Assembly: GCA_016741995.1 (NCBI GenBank)
Contig: JACVCO010000009.1
Span: 27,986-91,985, forward strand
Direction of reading: 5' to 3'
DNA: 64,000 nucleotides
Source of the DNA: Hydrogenophaga sp.
Lineage (GTDB): Bacteria; Pseudomonadota; Gammaproteobacteria; Burkholderiales; Burkholderiaceae_C
This document shows, piece after piece, positions 17,855 to 26,955 of the stretch. The notes under the pieces are model-generated. The model did no database searches. It was not told the origin of the DNA and was given only the letters and a program-made list of their open reading frames with translations. The first letter of the stretch is position 1. Every line of letters begins with the position of its first letter. Position numbers and translations under genes: made by a program.

Positions 17855-19894
17855 ATGGTCATGAAGCCGCCCCGCTGGCCTTTGTGGGGCGCATTGCTGC
17901 TGCTGCTGACGGCCTTGCTGGTCGTGCTGGTGTTCCTCGCGGGCGAGTACGAAGAAAGCCGCGATCAGGCCGCGCTCGATCAGGACGCGCTGGGCGTCAC
18001 CGGTGACGTGCGCTCCGGCCTGTTGCGCAACGTGCAGACCCTGCAGTCGCTGCACGCCTTTTCGCCCACGCCGCAAAGCTGGGAGGCGCCCGCGGCCGAT
18101 CTGCTGGTGGGCCGGCGCGAGATCGTGCGCCTGGAGTGGCGCGACGCCGCGCTGCGACCGCTCGCCGAGCGGCTCTCACCCTTCACCAGCGATGTCTTCG
18201 GCGCGTTCGGGCGCAACCAGTCGCTGCCCGAGGTCCGCCAGGCCTGCGACGCCGCGCGCCGCCTTTCCGGGCCGGCCTATTCGCCCAGCTACTTCTGGCC
18301 CATGCGCGACGGCCGTGGCATGGAAGTGATGGAGCTGTGCCTGCCGCTGACGGAGGCCGGCGTGGTGCGTGGTTACCTGGTGGCCACCTACTCGCTGCGC
18401 GGCATCCTGGCCGAACTCACCGAACCGGCCACGCTGCGCGGGCGCGGCCTGAGCTTCGCCGAGGTCGACGGCACGCGCCTGGCGGTGCTGCAGGCCCTGA
18501 ATGCACAGCGCCGCGCCTTGCGCGCGCAGGCGCTGCTGGATCTGCCCGGCCACACCCTGCTGATGCAGCTGGAGAGCCCGCGCCGCGCACTCGGCCTGTT
18601 TCCCAACGTGCTCACCGCGGTGGTGGGCGCGCTGTCGATCGCGTTGCTGGTGGTGCTGTACCTGCTCGCCCGCGACATGCGCCGGCGCCAGCACGCCGAG
18701 GAACGCGCGGCCGAGGCGCTGGCCTTTCGCAAGGCGATGGAAGACTCGCTCGTCACGGGCCTGCGCGCGCGCGACATGGCCGGGCGCATCACCTACGTGA
18801 ACCCGGCCTTCTGCCAGATGGTGGGCCTGAGCGCCGAGCAGCTCATCGGCACCGGTCTGCCCGCGCCGTGGTGGCCCCCCGAGCTGGTGGACGAATACCA
18901 GCAACGCCAGGCCGTGCGCCTGGCCGGCAAGACGCTGCCGCGCGAAGGCTACGAATCGGTGTTCCAGCGCAGCGACGGCACGCGCTTTCCGGTGCTCATC
19001 ATCGAAGCCCCGCTGATCGACGCGCGCGGCGTGCAGACCGGCTTCATGAGCGCCATCATCGACCTCACCGAACAGCGCCAGATCGAGGACCTCAACCGCG
19101 CCTCGCAGGACCGCTTGCAGGCCACCGCGCGGCTCGCCACCGTGGGGGAGATGGCCTCGCTCATCAGCCACGAACTCAACCAGCCGCTGGCGGCCATCGC
19201 GAGCTACGCCAGCGGCACGCTCAACCTGCTGCAGCGCGACGGCAGCGTCGCCACCACCGACATCGACGGCGCAATCCGTCGCATCGCCGAGCAGGCCGAC
19301 CGCGCCGGCCGCGTGATCCGCGGCGTGGCCGATTTCGTGCGGCGGCGCGACCAGGTGCGCGAGGACGTCGCGCCGCAGCGGCTCATCGACGCCATCACCA
19401 CGCTGCTGACCCTGCAGGCCAAGAAGCAGGGCATCCGCCTGGCCATCGAGATCGCGCCCGCCACGCCGGCCGTGCATTGCGACCGCACCATGGTCGAGCA
19501 GGTGCTGCTCAACCTCGCGCGCAACGGCATGCAGGCCATGCCCCTGGGTGATCCATCCACCGCCAGCGGCCTGCGGTGGTTGCGCATTGCCATCGCGCCG
19601 GCCCCGTCGGCGCCGCACGGCGGCCCCGGCTGGGTGCGCTTCGACGTCATCGACCACGGCCACGGTCTGCCGGACGAGGTGTCCCGGCGCATCTTCACGC
19701 CCTTCTTCACCACCAAGGCCGAAGGCATGGGGCTGGGCCTGAGCCTGTGCCGCACGGTGATCGAACAGCACGGTGGTGCGCTGTCGTTCGAGCCCGTGCA
19801 ACCGCGCGGCACGCGCTTCTCGTTCACGCTGCCGGTGGCGCCGGCCACCGCTCCCGCGCCCGACGCCAGCAGCGCCGCGGCCTCGGTGGCCTGA
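17855..19894 (+). CDS. membrane sensor histidine kinase with PAS domain (FixL/DctB-like)
   Basis: 679 residues. Layout: transmembrane helix about 12-30, a periplasmic sensor region about 31-245, a second helix about 248-270, a PAS domain about 289-405 (ITYVNPAFCQMVGLS), then HisKA with the H-box GEMASLISHELNQPLAAI (phospho-acceptor His 439) and an ATPase domain with NLARNGMQAM (N-box), DHGHGLPDE (G1) and GMGLGLSLC (G2). It should phosphorylate the FixJ-like regulator that follows 23 bases downstream. The signal is unknown; the periplasmic domain implies an extracytoplasmic cue. Confidence 0.92.
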   Translation: MVMKPPRWPLWGALLLLLTALLVVLVFLAGEYEESRDQAALDQDALGVTGDVRSGLLRNVQTLQSLHAFSPTPQSWEAPAADLLVGRREIVRLEWRDAALRPLAERLSPFTSDVFGAFGRNQSLPEVRQACDAARRLSGPAYSPSYFWPMRDGRGMEVMELCLPLTEAGVVRGYLVATYSLRGILAELTEPATLRGRGLSFAEVDGTRLAVLQALNAQRRALRAQALLDLPGHTLLMQLESPRRALGLFPNVLTAVVGALSIALLVVLYLLARDMRRRQHAEERAAEALAFRKAMEDSLVTGLRARDMAGRITYVNPAFCQMVGLSAEQLIGTGLPAPWWPPELVDEYQQRQAVRLAGKTLPREGYESVFQRSDGTRFPVLIIEAPLIDARGVQTGFMSAIIDLTEQRQIEDLNRASQDRLQATARLATVGEMASLISHELNQPLAAIASYASGTLNLLQRDGSVATTDIDGAIRRIAEQADRAGRVIRGVADFVRRRDQVREDVAPQRLIDAITTLLTLQAKKQGIRLAIEIAPATPAVHCDRTMVEQVLLNLARNGMQAMPLGDPSTASGLRWLRIAIAPAPSAPHGGPGWVRFDVIDHGHGLPDEVSRRIFTPFFTTKAEGMGLGLSLCRTVIEQHGGALSFEPVQPRGTRFSFTLPVAPATAPAPDASSAAASVA

Positions 19895-19917
19895 AGGGCG
19901 GCTCCTATCATCCGCCC

Positions 19918-20547
19918 ATGACCGAGTTTCCCGACGCCAAGATCTACCTGGTCGACGACGACGCGGGCGTGCGCGAGGCGCTGGCCTGGCTGCTGCGCAC
20001 GCGCCGGCTCGTGAGCGACGGTTTCGACAGCGCCGAGGCCTTCCTCGCCGGCGCCGCGGTGGCGCAGCGCGAACCGGAGGTGCCCTGCTGCGTGCTGCTG
20101 GACGTGCGCATGCCGGGCATGAGCGGGCTGGCGCTGTTCGAGCGGCTGCGTGTGCTGCCCTGGTACGCGGCCATGCCCGTCATCTTTCTCTCGGGCCACG
20201 CCGACGTGCCCACCGCGGTGGACGCCGTCAAGCGCGGCGCCTTCGATTTCTGCGAGAAGCCCTTTTCCGACAACGCCCTGGTCGACCGCGTCGAGCAGGC
20301 CTTGCGCCAGTCGGCCGGCGAGCTGGCCCAGCGCGCCGTGCAACGCGGCCTGCAGCAGCGCCTGGCCAGCCTCACCGAGCGCGAGCGCGACGTGATGAAC
20401 CTTGTGGTGGCGGGCCTGCCCAACAAGCTCGTGGCCGATCAGTTGCAGATCAGCGTGCGCACGGTCGAGGTCCACCGCTCGCGCGTGTTCGACAAGATGG
20501 GCGTGAAGTCCGCCGTCGAACTGGCCAACCTGTTGCGTAGCGCATGA
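19918..20547 (+). CDS. response regulator, FixJ/NarL-like (receiver + LuxR HTH)
   Basis: 209 residues. The receiver domain has the acidic pair in YLVDDDAGVREAL, phospho-acceptor Asp 62 in VLLDVRMPGMSG, and the conserved Lys in CEKPFSDN. A short linker leads to a LuxR-type helix-turn-helix, LTERERDVMNLVVAGLPNK to VRTVEVHRSRVFDKMG. It pairs with the upstream sensor kinase. FixJ-like regulators activate transport or catabolic genes; no obvious target operon (such as a TRAP transporter) is adjacent here. Confidence 0.93.
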   Translation: MTEFPDAKIYLVDDDAGVREALAWLLRTRRLVSDGFDSAEAFLAGAAVAQREPEVPCCVLLDVRMPGMSGLALFERLRVLPWYAAMPVIFLSGHADVPTAVDAVKRGAFDFCEKPFSDNALVDRVEQALRQSAGELAQRAVQRGLQQRLASLTERERDVMNLVVAGLPNKLVADQLQISVRTVEVHRSRVFDKMGVKSAVELANLLRSA

Positions 20548-20568
20548 ACGCCGCGCCGGGGGCAGGGG

Positions 20569-20730
20569 TCAGTCGGCGCGCGGCGGTGGCCGCGATTCGT
20601 GTCCGGCGCGCTTTTCGCGCTCCACGTCGTCGGGCAGCTCGCCTTTCTTGCGGCCAGAGAACATGGTCCACCACACGATGAACACCAGAAGAACCAGCGC
20701 ACCAAGCGCTTCGAGCAACAGCAAAGTCAT
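20569..20730 (-). CDS. small single-helix membrane protein
   Basis: 53 residues. A hydrophobic helix (LLLLEALGALVLLVFIVWW) is followed by TMFSGRKKGELPDD and a charged tail. Small proteins of this exact style (short helix then FSGRKKGE) are recalled in other Burkholderiales, which supports it being real, but its function is unknown. Its ATG (20728-20730) and the mltA ATG (20729-20731) share the palindrome CATG, so the two genes start head to head with overlapping codons. It converges with the response regulator gene. Confidence 0.6.
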   Translation of the reverse strand: MTLLLLEALGALVLLVFIVWWTMFSGRKKGELPDDVEREKRAGHESRPPPRAD

Positions 20731-21883
20731 GGATCGGGAAACGGTGGGCCGCGGCCTGCGGTGGCTCATGGCCGCGGGCATTGTAGGCAGCCTGCTGGCT
20801 TGCGCCGGCGCGCCGGTGGTGGTGCCCGAGCCCCGCCCCGGGGTACACGACGGCGCCCCGGCGCCCGCGGTGCAGCAACGCGCGCGCAGCCGCTGGGTGG
20901 CGGTGGACTGGCGCGAGTTGCCCGGCTGGGGCCAGGACGCCTTGCACGAGGCGTGGAACGCGCTGCTGCGCGGTTGCGAGAAACCCGCGGCCGGCTTCGA
21001 GACCGTGTGCGCCGAAGCGCGCCCGCTGTCGATCGCCGGCGCGGCCGAACAGCAGGCCTGGCTGCAGCGGCGGTTGCAGCCCTACCGCGTGAACGAGATC
21101 GACGGCCGCCCGCCGGAAGGCCTGCTCACCGGCTACTACGAACCCATCCTCGACGCGGCGCGCCAGCCCACGGCCACGCAGCGCGTGCCGCTGTACGCGG
21201 CGCCGCCCGGCCTGCCCGCCGCGTCCAGCGGCCAGCGCTGGTATTCGCGCCAGGAGATCGACACCCTGCCCGAGGCCCAGGCCGCGCTGCGCGGGCGTGC
21301 CATCGCCTGGCTGGCCGATCCGATCGATGCGCTCGTGCTGCAGATCCAGGGTTCGGGGCGCATCAACATCACCGAGCCCGATGGCCGCGTGTCCGCGGTG
21401 CGCCTGGCCTTCGCGGGCCACAACGGGCACCCGTACCAGAGCGTGGGCCGCTGGCTGCTCGACCAGGGGGCGATCCGCGAAGGCTCGTGGGACGGCATCC
21501 GCGCCTGGGTGCGGCAGAACCCGCAGCGCCTCAACGAGATGCTGTGGGCCAACCCGCGCACCGTGTTCTTCCGCGAAGAGGCGCTGAGCGATTTCGATGC
21601 GCGCTTCGGCCCGCGCGGTGCGCAGGGCGTGCCGCTCACACCGGGGCGCTCGATCGCGGTCGACCCGCTCAGCATTCCCTACGGCACACCGGTGTGGCTG
21701 GCCACGCAGGGGGCGGCGCTCAACACGCAGCGCCTGGTGCTCGCGCAGGACACGGGCGGCGCCATCGTCGGTGCCGTGCGGGCCGACCTGTTCACGGGCT
21801 GGGGCGGCTGGAACGACGACACCTACCGCCTGGCGGCCTCGCTCAAGCAGCCGCTGCAGATGTGGGCCTTGTGGCCGAAGTGA
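20729..21883 (+). CDS. mltA: membrane-bound lytic murein transglycosylase A
   Basis: 384 residues. A lipoprotein signal ends in the lipobox LLAC (Cys 25), predicting an outer-membrane anchor. The MltA domain shows GLLTGYYEPIL, WLADPIDALVLQIQGSGRI, and the 3D domain with the conserved Asp-containing LAQDTGGAIVGAVRADLF and WGGWNDD. MltA cleaves peptidoglycan glycan strands to 1,6-anhydro products. The start 20729 gives an arginine-containing n-region and a full-length signal peptide; ATG 20768 would leave the signal too short. Confidence 0.93.
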   Translation: MDRETVGRGLRWLMAAGIVGSLLACAGAPVVVPEPRPGVHDGAPAPAVQQRARSRWVAVDWRELPGWGQDALHEAWNALLRGCEKPAAGFETVCAEARPLSIAGAAEQQAWLQRRLQPYRVNEIDGRPPEGLLTGYYEPILDAARQPTATQRVPLYAAPPGLPAASSGQRWYSRQEIDTLPEAQAALRGRAIAWLADPIDALVLQIQGSGRINITEPDGRVSAVRLAFAGHNGHPYQSVGRWLLDQGAIREGSWDGIRAWVRQNPQRLNEMLWANPRTVFFREEALSDFDARFGPRGAQGVPLTPGRSIAVDPLSIPYGTPVWLATQGAALNTQRLVLAQDTGGAIVGAVRADLFTGWGGWNDDTYRLAASLKQPLQMWALWPK

Positions 21884-21889
21884 CCTGCG

Positions 21890-22588
21890 TCAAGGCCGCG
21901 CCGCGTCGCGCAGCGGCGCCCCGGGCACGCGCGAGGTCGCTGGGGCTTCGTCGCCCGGTAGCGCACTCGCCTGCGCCGGCAACGAAGCCTCGTCGCCCCT
22001 CGGGCCGATGAGCAGGAACGCGCCCGCCACGAGCACGGCACCGGTGCCGGCCCATGCCAGCCGGCTGCGCGTGGGCCACCCGCGGGCCGGTGCCTGGCCG
22101 CGGGGCAGCGAAGGCCTGGGCAGCATCGGCCGCGGGCGCATGGGCACACGCGGCGGCGCGGCGCGGTGTGGCGGTGCCTGTGGCGACGAGAGCTGGTCCT
22201 TGGCCAGGTTGACCCGTGTGGCGGCGTCGGCCGGCCAGCGCTCGCCCTCGGCGCTGAAGTCCGGGTGCGTCAGGCGGATCATCAATCGGTAGTGCTCGCG
22301 CAGTTGCGTGGGCTCGAAGCCGGGGCTCAGGCCCAGCAGGGTGAAGGGGTCGGCCCCCGGGCGCAGCATCACCGTGCGCACGAAGTAGCGCGCGGCGCGG
22401 CGCAAGGCCTGTTCGGCCGCGGGCGTCACCTGCAGGCCGGCCACCGGGCGCGCGCTGGCCAGCAGGATCACGCTGTCGATGTGCTCGAACAGCGGGCGCG
22501 GCTCGCGCAGCGCCACCGGGTACCGCCCGGGCGCGCGTTCGAAGTCCAGCAAGGCGGGTTGCAGGTGGCGCCACGGCGGCGGGTTCAT
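21890..22588 (-). CDS. J-domain-like membrane protein at the end of the EPS operon
   Basis: 232 residues. DPFTLLGLSPGFEPTQLREHY leads into RLTHPDF: an HPD tripeptide at residues 108-110, the diagnostic of J-domains that stimulate Hsp70. A Pro/Arg-rich linker (about 135-172) and a single hydrophobic helix (about 177-194) follow, then a short polar tail. The ATG at 22588 overlaps the Wzc stop (ATGA), so it is translationally coupled to the polysaccharide kinase. A membrane-tethered J-protein could recruit DnaK to the export machinery. It could also be a degenerate J-fold with another role. Confidence 0.7.
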   Translation of the reverse strand: MNPPPWRHLQPALLDFERAPGRYPVALREPRPLFEHIDSVILLASARPVAGLQVTPAAEQALRRAARYFVRTVMLRPGADPFTLLGLSPGFEPTQLREHYRLMIRLTHPDFSAEGERWPADAATRVNLAKDQLSSPQAPPHRAAPPRVPMRPRPMLPRPSLPRGQAPARGWPTRSRLAWAGTGAVLVAGAFLLIGPRGDEASLPAQASALPGDEAPATSRVPGAPLRDAARP

Positions 22589-24999
22589 GCGCTCGCTGCC
22601 GACGAGGGACCCAGTGTCGGTTCGATGCGGGTGCCCGCGGGCAGCGGAACCGGCGGGGGCGCGGGGGCGTGCCGGGCCGCGCGCGGCGGGTTCGGCCCGG
22701 CCTGCGCATAGCCGTGCCCGTAATAGACGGCATAGGCGCGGTCGCCGGTGTGCTCGTCGCGCGCGTGCGTGAGCGCCACGCCCATGGGGCTCAGGCCCGC
22801 CGAACGCAGGCGGCGCAGCGCGTCCTTGACGCTGTCGTTGCGGGTCGCCCCGGCCCTCACCGTCAGCACGATGTTCTGGACCTGGTTGCCCAGCACGATG
22901 GCGTCGGAGATGCCCAGCAGCGGCGGGCCGTCGATCACGATCTGCTGGTACCCCAGGGCCTGCGCCTGCTCCAGCAGCAAGCCCAGGCGCGGGCCCATCA
23001 GCAGCTCCACCGGGTCGGGCGGCACCGGGCCCGCGGTGATCAACGACAGGTTGGCCACCGCGGTGTCGCGGATCAGCACGTCGCAGTCGAGGTCCTCGCT
23101 CAGGAAGCTGGACAGGCCACTGTCGTTGTGCACCTTGAGCATGGTGTGCATCCAGCCCTTTCGCATGTCGGCATCGATCAGCAGGACCCGCTGGCCCATC
23201 TGCGCGAAGTTGATGGCGAGAGCCAGCGCCGTGGTGCTCTTGCCCTCGCCCTTGCCGCAACTGGTCACCATGAAGCGTTGGGGGGCGCCCTCGGCGTTGC
23301 TGAACTGCAGCGCGGTGCGCATGGAACGGTAGGACTCGGCGAAGGTGCCGCGCGGCTCGTGGTGCGCCAGCAGGGCCACCGGTTCCTTGCGGCCCCGCTC
23401 GGGCCGGGTGAAGGGGATCAGCCCCAGCAGCGGCAGGTGGTACCGGGCCTCGATGTCGTTGGCGTTCTTCACCGAGTCGTCCATCTGCTCGCGCAGCAGC
23501 GCCAGCAGCATGCCCAGGAACAGGCCCAGCATCGCACCCAGGCCCACGTTCACCTTCATGTCGGGTGCGGCGGGCAGCAGCGGCACCGAGGCCTCGTCGA
23601 TCACGCTCACGTTGTTGGTGGTGATGCCGGCCGTCACGCTCACCTCCTTCAAGCGCTGCAGCAAGGTGTCGTAGACCAGCCGGTTGGAATCGAGCTCGCG
23701 GGTGAGCAGGTTCATGTCCACGCTGCGGTCCTGCACGGTGAGCACCTCGCTGCGGCTGCTCGCCACCTTGTTGCGCAACAGGCCTTCGGCCCGTTGGGCG
23801 GCGATGTACTGGCCCTGGATGCTCGCGAGGATGTTGTTCACCTCGGTCTTGATGCGCCCATCGAGCTCGGCGATCTGGGCCCGCGCCTGCACCATGGCCG
23901 GGTAGTCCGGCTTGAACACCGAGCGGTTCTTGGCGTAGTCGGCCTCGAGCCTGGCGCGCTGTTCCTTGTAGGCGCGGATGGCCTCGTTGGTCACCGCCTG
24001 CGGGGCGCTCTCCGGGTTCAGCCGCACCTGGTTGTAGAGCGTCTCGGCGCGGATGCGGTCCTGCTCGGCCTTGGCGAGCGCCGCGGAAAAATCCACGAAG
24101 GTCTGGGTGGCTGCGCTGCCCTTGTCGCCGAGGTTCAGGATCTCGTTCTGCTTGGCGTAGGTGTTGATGACCCGCTCGCTCTCTTCCAGCTTCGCCTTGG
24201 TCTGGCGGATCTGCTCCTCCAGGTACTCGCGCGCGTAGACCGACGAATGCATCTTGCGTTCGATGTGGGTGGCGATGAAGGACCTGGCCAGCGTGTTGGC
24301 GATGGCCGCGGCCCGTTCGGGGTCGGGGTTGCTCACGCGGACCTGGACCAGGCGCGAATTGCGGATGGGCTCCACGCTCACCGACTGCTGGAACTGCGCC
24401 ACCGCGGCGGCCCGGCTGGGCGGGCCGGTGTTGTCGGGCGCGGGGGCGATCAGCGCGTGCAGCCTCGCCCACCAGGTGCTGGCCCAGGCCGCGGCCTGCT
24501 CCAGTGGATCGCCGCTGCTGGCCTGCGCGGCGCGCGCCTGCACGGCGTCGAGGGGCGCGGGGGCGGCCGCCCGGGGTTGGTACAGGCCCATGTCGTCGAT
24601 GACGCGCTCGGCCAGGCTGCGGCTCTTGAGCAGCTCGACCTGCGTACGCAACTGCAACTGCTCGGACAGCGGGCCTTCGTCCACCTCGACCTCGGTGTTG
24701 AAGCCCACCACCTTCTGCGCCACGCGGTCGATCTGCAGCAGCGTCGTGCTCTCGTACCGCGGCGTGAGGGTCAGCGTGTAGGCGAGCGCCACCAGCGCGC
24801 ACATGGTTGCGACGCCAACGATGGTTCGCTTGTGCCGCGCCAGCGCGCGCCAGATGGTCTTGAGGTCGAGGCGGTCCGGTGCCTCGCTGCCGGGGTCGAC
24901 CCGGGTGTACACGCGCTCGGACAGGGCGGCCTCGCGGCGCCAGTCCGGCGGGCCTGCGGCGCCGGGCACCGCGGGGAGCGGGTGGTGTTCGATGGCCAT
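22585..24999 (-). CDS. polysaccharide co-polymerase / BY-type tyrosine kinase (Wzc-like)
   Basis: 804 residues. A Wzz domain is present with an N-terminal helix (about residues 58-78), a long periplasmic coiled coil, and a second helix (VGLGAMLGLFLGMLLALL). The cytoplasmic kinase has Walker A GKGEGKSTT (Lys 587), Walker A' VLLIDADMRKG, and Walker B VIDGPPLLG. The C-terminus carries a tyrosine cluster, DRAYAVYYGHGYAQ (about 753-765), the expected autophosphorylation site. It controls chain length and export with Wza. Downstream it overlaps the J-domain gene; 13 bases separate it from wza upstream. Confidence 0.93.
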   Translation of the reverse strand: MAIEHHPLPAVPGAAGPPDWRREAALSERVYTRVDPGSEAPDRLDLKTIWRALARHKRTIVGVATMCALVALAYTLTLTPRYESTTLLQIDRVAQKVVGFNTEVEVDEGPLSEQLQLRTQVELLKSRSLAERVIDDMGLYQPRAAAPAPLDAVQARAAQASSGDPLEQAAAWASTWWARLHALIAPAPDNTGPPSRAAAVAQFQQSVSVEPIRNSRLVQVRVSNPDPERAAAIANTLARSFIATHIERKMHSSVYAREYLEEQIRQTKAKLEESERVINTYAKQNEILNLGDKGSAATQTFVDFSAALAKAEQDRIRAETLYNQVRLNPESAPQAVTNEAIRAYKEQRARLEADYAKNRSVFKPDYPAMVQARAQIAELDGRIKTEVNNILASIQGQYIAAQRAEGLLRNKVASSRSEVLTVQDRSVDMNLLTRELDSNRLVYDTLLQRLKEVSVTAGITTNNVSVIDEASVPLLPAAPDMKVNVGLGAMLGLFLGMLLALLREQMDDSVKNANDIEARYHLPLLGLIPFTRPERGRKEPVALLAHHEPRGTFAESYRSMRTALQFSNAEGAPQRFMVTSCGKGEGKSTTALALAINFAQMGQRVLLIDADMRKGWMHTMLKVHNDSGLSSFLSEDLDCDVLIRDTAVANLSLITAGPVPPDPVELLMGPRLGLLLEQAQALGYQQIVIDGPPLLGISDAIVLGNQVQNIVLTVRAGATRNDSVKDALRRLRSAGLSPMGVALTHARDEHTGDRAYAVYYGHGYAQAGPNPPRAARHAPAPPPVPLPAGTRIEPTLGPSSAASA

Positions 25000-25012
25000 G
25001 GAGGGTCCCCTG

Positions 25013-25714
25013 TCACTTGAACGGGTTGAGGGTGCTCAGGATGTCGCTGAAGAGCGAATCGCGCAGCGCGGTCCGCCGGGCATTGCGCTGGACCACGATC
25101 ACGTCGTCCGCGCGGATGTCCGGGTCCTGGACCTGACCGGCGCGCACCTTGTCGAGGTCGTAGCTGAACTGCTCGCGCGCGCCGCCGCTGCCGTGCCGGT
25201 AGACGACGATCTGGTTGATGTCCGCATACGGGGCGAAGCCACCCGACAGCGCCAGGGCGCGCAGCAACGTGAGCTGCCCCGTCACCGGATAGATGCCGGG
25301 GCGGATCACCGCGCCTTCGATGGAGACGCGTTGCGTGGTGAACTCCTTGATGAAGAGCGAGACCTGCGGGTCCTGCAGGTACTTCTCGCCGTAGCGGTCG
25401 GCGATCAGCCGCTCCGCGGCCTGCGCCGTGAGCCCGGCCACCGGCACCTGGCCAATGAGCGGCAGCGAGACCTCGCCCGAGGCATTCACGCGCACGTCGC
25501 GCTTCATGTCGGGCACGCCGAACACGTCGAACTGCATCAGGTCGTTCGGTGAAATGCGGTAGTTCGCATCCATGCCCTCCGCGGGTGGCGCGCTCATCGC
25601 CGGCGTGGTTCCGCTGGCGTCTGGCGCGGCGCTGGTTGCAACAGGCGTCTGGGCGTGCAGGGGCAGGGCCGCTGCCGCGATGGCCCAGGCCATCAGGATG
25701 GGTTGTGGGCGCAT
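25013..25714 (-). CDS. polysaccharide export outer-membrane protein (Wza-like)
   Basis: 233 residues. A signal peptide ends near LPLHAQ (about residue 22). A Poly_export domain follows (YRISPNDLMQFDVFGVPDM to GLTAQAAERLIADRYG), then SLBB-like repeats (VSIEGAVIRPGIYPV). It should form the periplasmic and outer-membrane part of the export channel with Wzc. No lipobox Cys is present, unlike E. coli Wza, and the protein is shorter than Wza (about 380), a common feature of EPS-type homologues. The start overlaps the glycosyltransferase stop by 22 bases. Confidence 0.9.
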   Translation of the reverse strand: MRPQPILMAWAIAAAALPLHAQTPVATSAAPDASGTTPAMSAPPAEGMDANYRISPNDLMQFDVFGVPDMKRDVRVNASGEVSLPLIGQVPVAGLTAQAAERLIADRYGEKYLQDPQVSLFIKEFTTQRVSIEGAVIRPGIYPVTGQLTLLRALALSGGFAPYADINQIVVYRHGSGGAREQFSYDLDKVRAGQVQDPDIRADDVIVVQRNARRTALRDSLFSDILSTLNPFK

Positions 25715-26955
25715 GTCGCTTCTCCTTTCCGGCCCAGGGCCAGCAATTGGGCTTCGAACCGGCGCAGGACGGCGTCCTGGCTCAGCGAGGCTTCGGCATG
25801 GCGCCGGCCGTTGGCGCCCAGTTCGGCGCGCAGGGCCGGGTCGGCCGCCAGCACGCGCAGGGCCTCGGCCATGGCGGCGGGGTCGTCGGGTGGCACCACC
25901 AGGCCGCAGGCGGCGTCCTGGGCCACCACCTCGCGGAGTTCGGTGTCGGGCCATGCGGTGGCCAGCACGGCGCGCCCGCTGGCCAGCATGCCGGTGAGCT
26001 TGGAGGGCATCACCAGGTCCGCCGCGTCGGCCCGCTGCGGCAGCAGGTGCACGTCGGCCAGGCCGAGCCAGTCGTTGAGCCGCTCCGGCGGTTGCAGGTC
26101 CATGAAGCGCACGTTGGGCAGGTCGGCGCAGCGGGCCTGCAGATCGGCCCGCCCCGAGCCGTCGCCACCCAGCACGAACTGGATGCGCGGTTCGTCCTGC
26201 AACAGGCGGGCCACCTCGGCGAGCACCTCTAGCCCCTGCTTGTTGCCCATGTTGCCGGAGTACAGGGCCACCACGGCGTCGGGCGCCAGGCCGAGCTCGG
26301 CGCGGTAGGTGCTGGGGGTGGCCAGCGGTGCGATGCCGCCGATGTCCGCCCAGTTCGGGAGATGCACCAGGCGCTGTGGCGCGACGCCCTTGCTCAGTGC
26401 ACGGTCCCGCATGCGTTTGGATATCGTGGACACGCGGTCCGAACGGCGCATCAGCCAACGCTCGACGCGTTCGACGCAGTGGCGCAGTGCCCGGCCCTTG
26501 ATGAGACCCAGTTCGAACGCGGCGTCGACCTCGTGGTCCTGAATGTGCAGCCAGCTCCTCGCGCCCCGCAGCGAGGCGAAGGTCACCGCGGCGGGCGCGC
26601 ACACCAGCGCGGGCTCCACCGTCCACACCACGTCGGGCTTCCACCGCCACTGGGCCCACAGCACCGGCAGGCTGGTCAGCGCGAAGCTGGCCAGGTGCAG
26701 CAGGCGCTTGAGGCCCCCGGGCTGGCGCGGTACCCACAGCGGTGCGCGCATCACATGGACGCCTTGCCACGACTCGCTGCGGTATTCGTGCCCGCTGTGC
26801 CCGGCGCCCACCTGCCAGGCGGGGTAATACGGGGGCGCGGTGATGACGCGCACCTCGTGCCCCGCGGCGGCCAGCCATTGCGCCATCTCGCCGGTGTACT
26901 TGCCGATGCCGGTGGGCTCGGGCGCGAAGTTGATGCCGTAAATGAGCAGCTTCAT
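25693..26955 (-). CDS. glycosyltransferase, WcaI/WbuB-like GT4
   Basis: 420 residues. It begins MKLLIYGINFAPEPTGIGKY, the classic WcaI/WbuB N-terminus, and has a GT-B C-terminal domain with VALYSGNMGNKQGLEVL, FVLGGDGSGRADLQ and LPQRADAADLVMPSKLTGML. WcaI-type enzymes transfer a sugar (often fucose or N-acetyl sugars) to undecaprenyl-linked intermediates. The sugar here is not known. ATG 26955 overlaps the stop of the upstream GH16-like gene (ATGA). Confidence 0.92.
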   Translation of the reverse strand: MKLLIYGINFAPEPTGIGKYTGEMAQWLAAAGHEVRVITAPPYYPAWQVGAGHSGHEYRSESWQGVHVMRAPLWVPRQPGGLKRLLHLASFALTSLPVLWAQWRWKPDVVWTVEPALVCAPAAVTFASLRGARSWLHIQDHEVDAAFELGLIKGRALRHCVERVERWLMRRSDRVSTISKRMRDRALSKGVAPQRLVHLPNWADIGGIAPLATPSTYRAELGLAPDAVVALYSGNMGNKQGLEVLAEVARLLQDEPRIQFVLGGDGSGRADLQARCADLPNVRFMDLQPPERLNDWLGLADVHLLPQRADAADLVMPSKLTGMLASGRAVLATAWPDTELREVVAQDAACGLVVPPDDPAAMAEALRVLAADPALRAELGANGRRHAEASLSQDAVLRRFEAQLLALGRKGEATCAHNPS

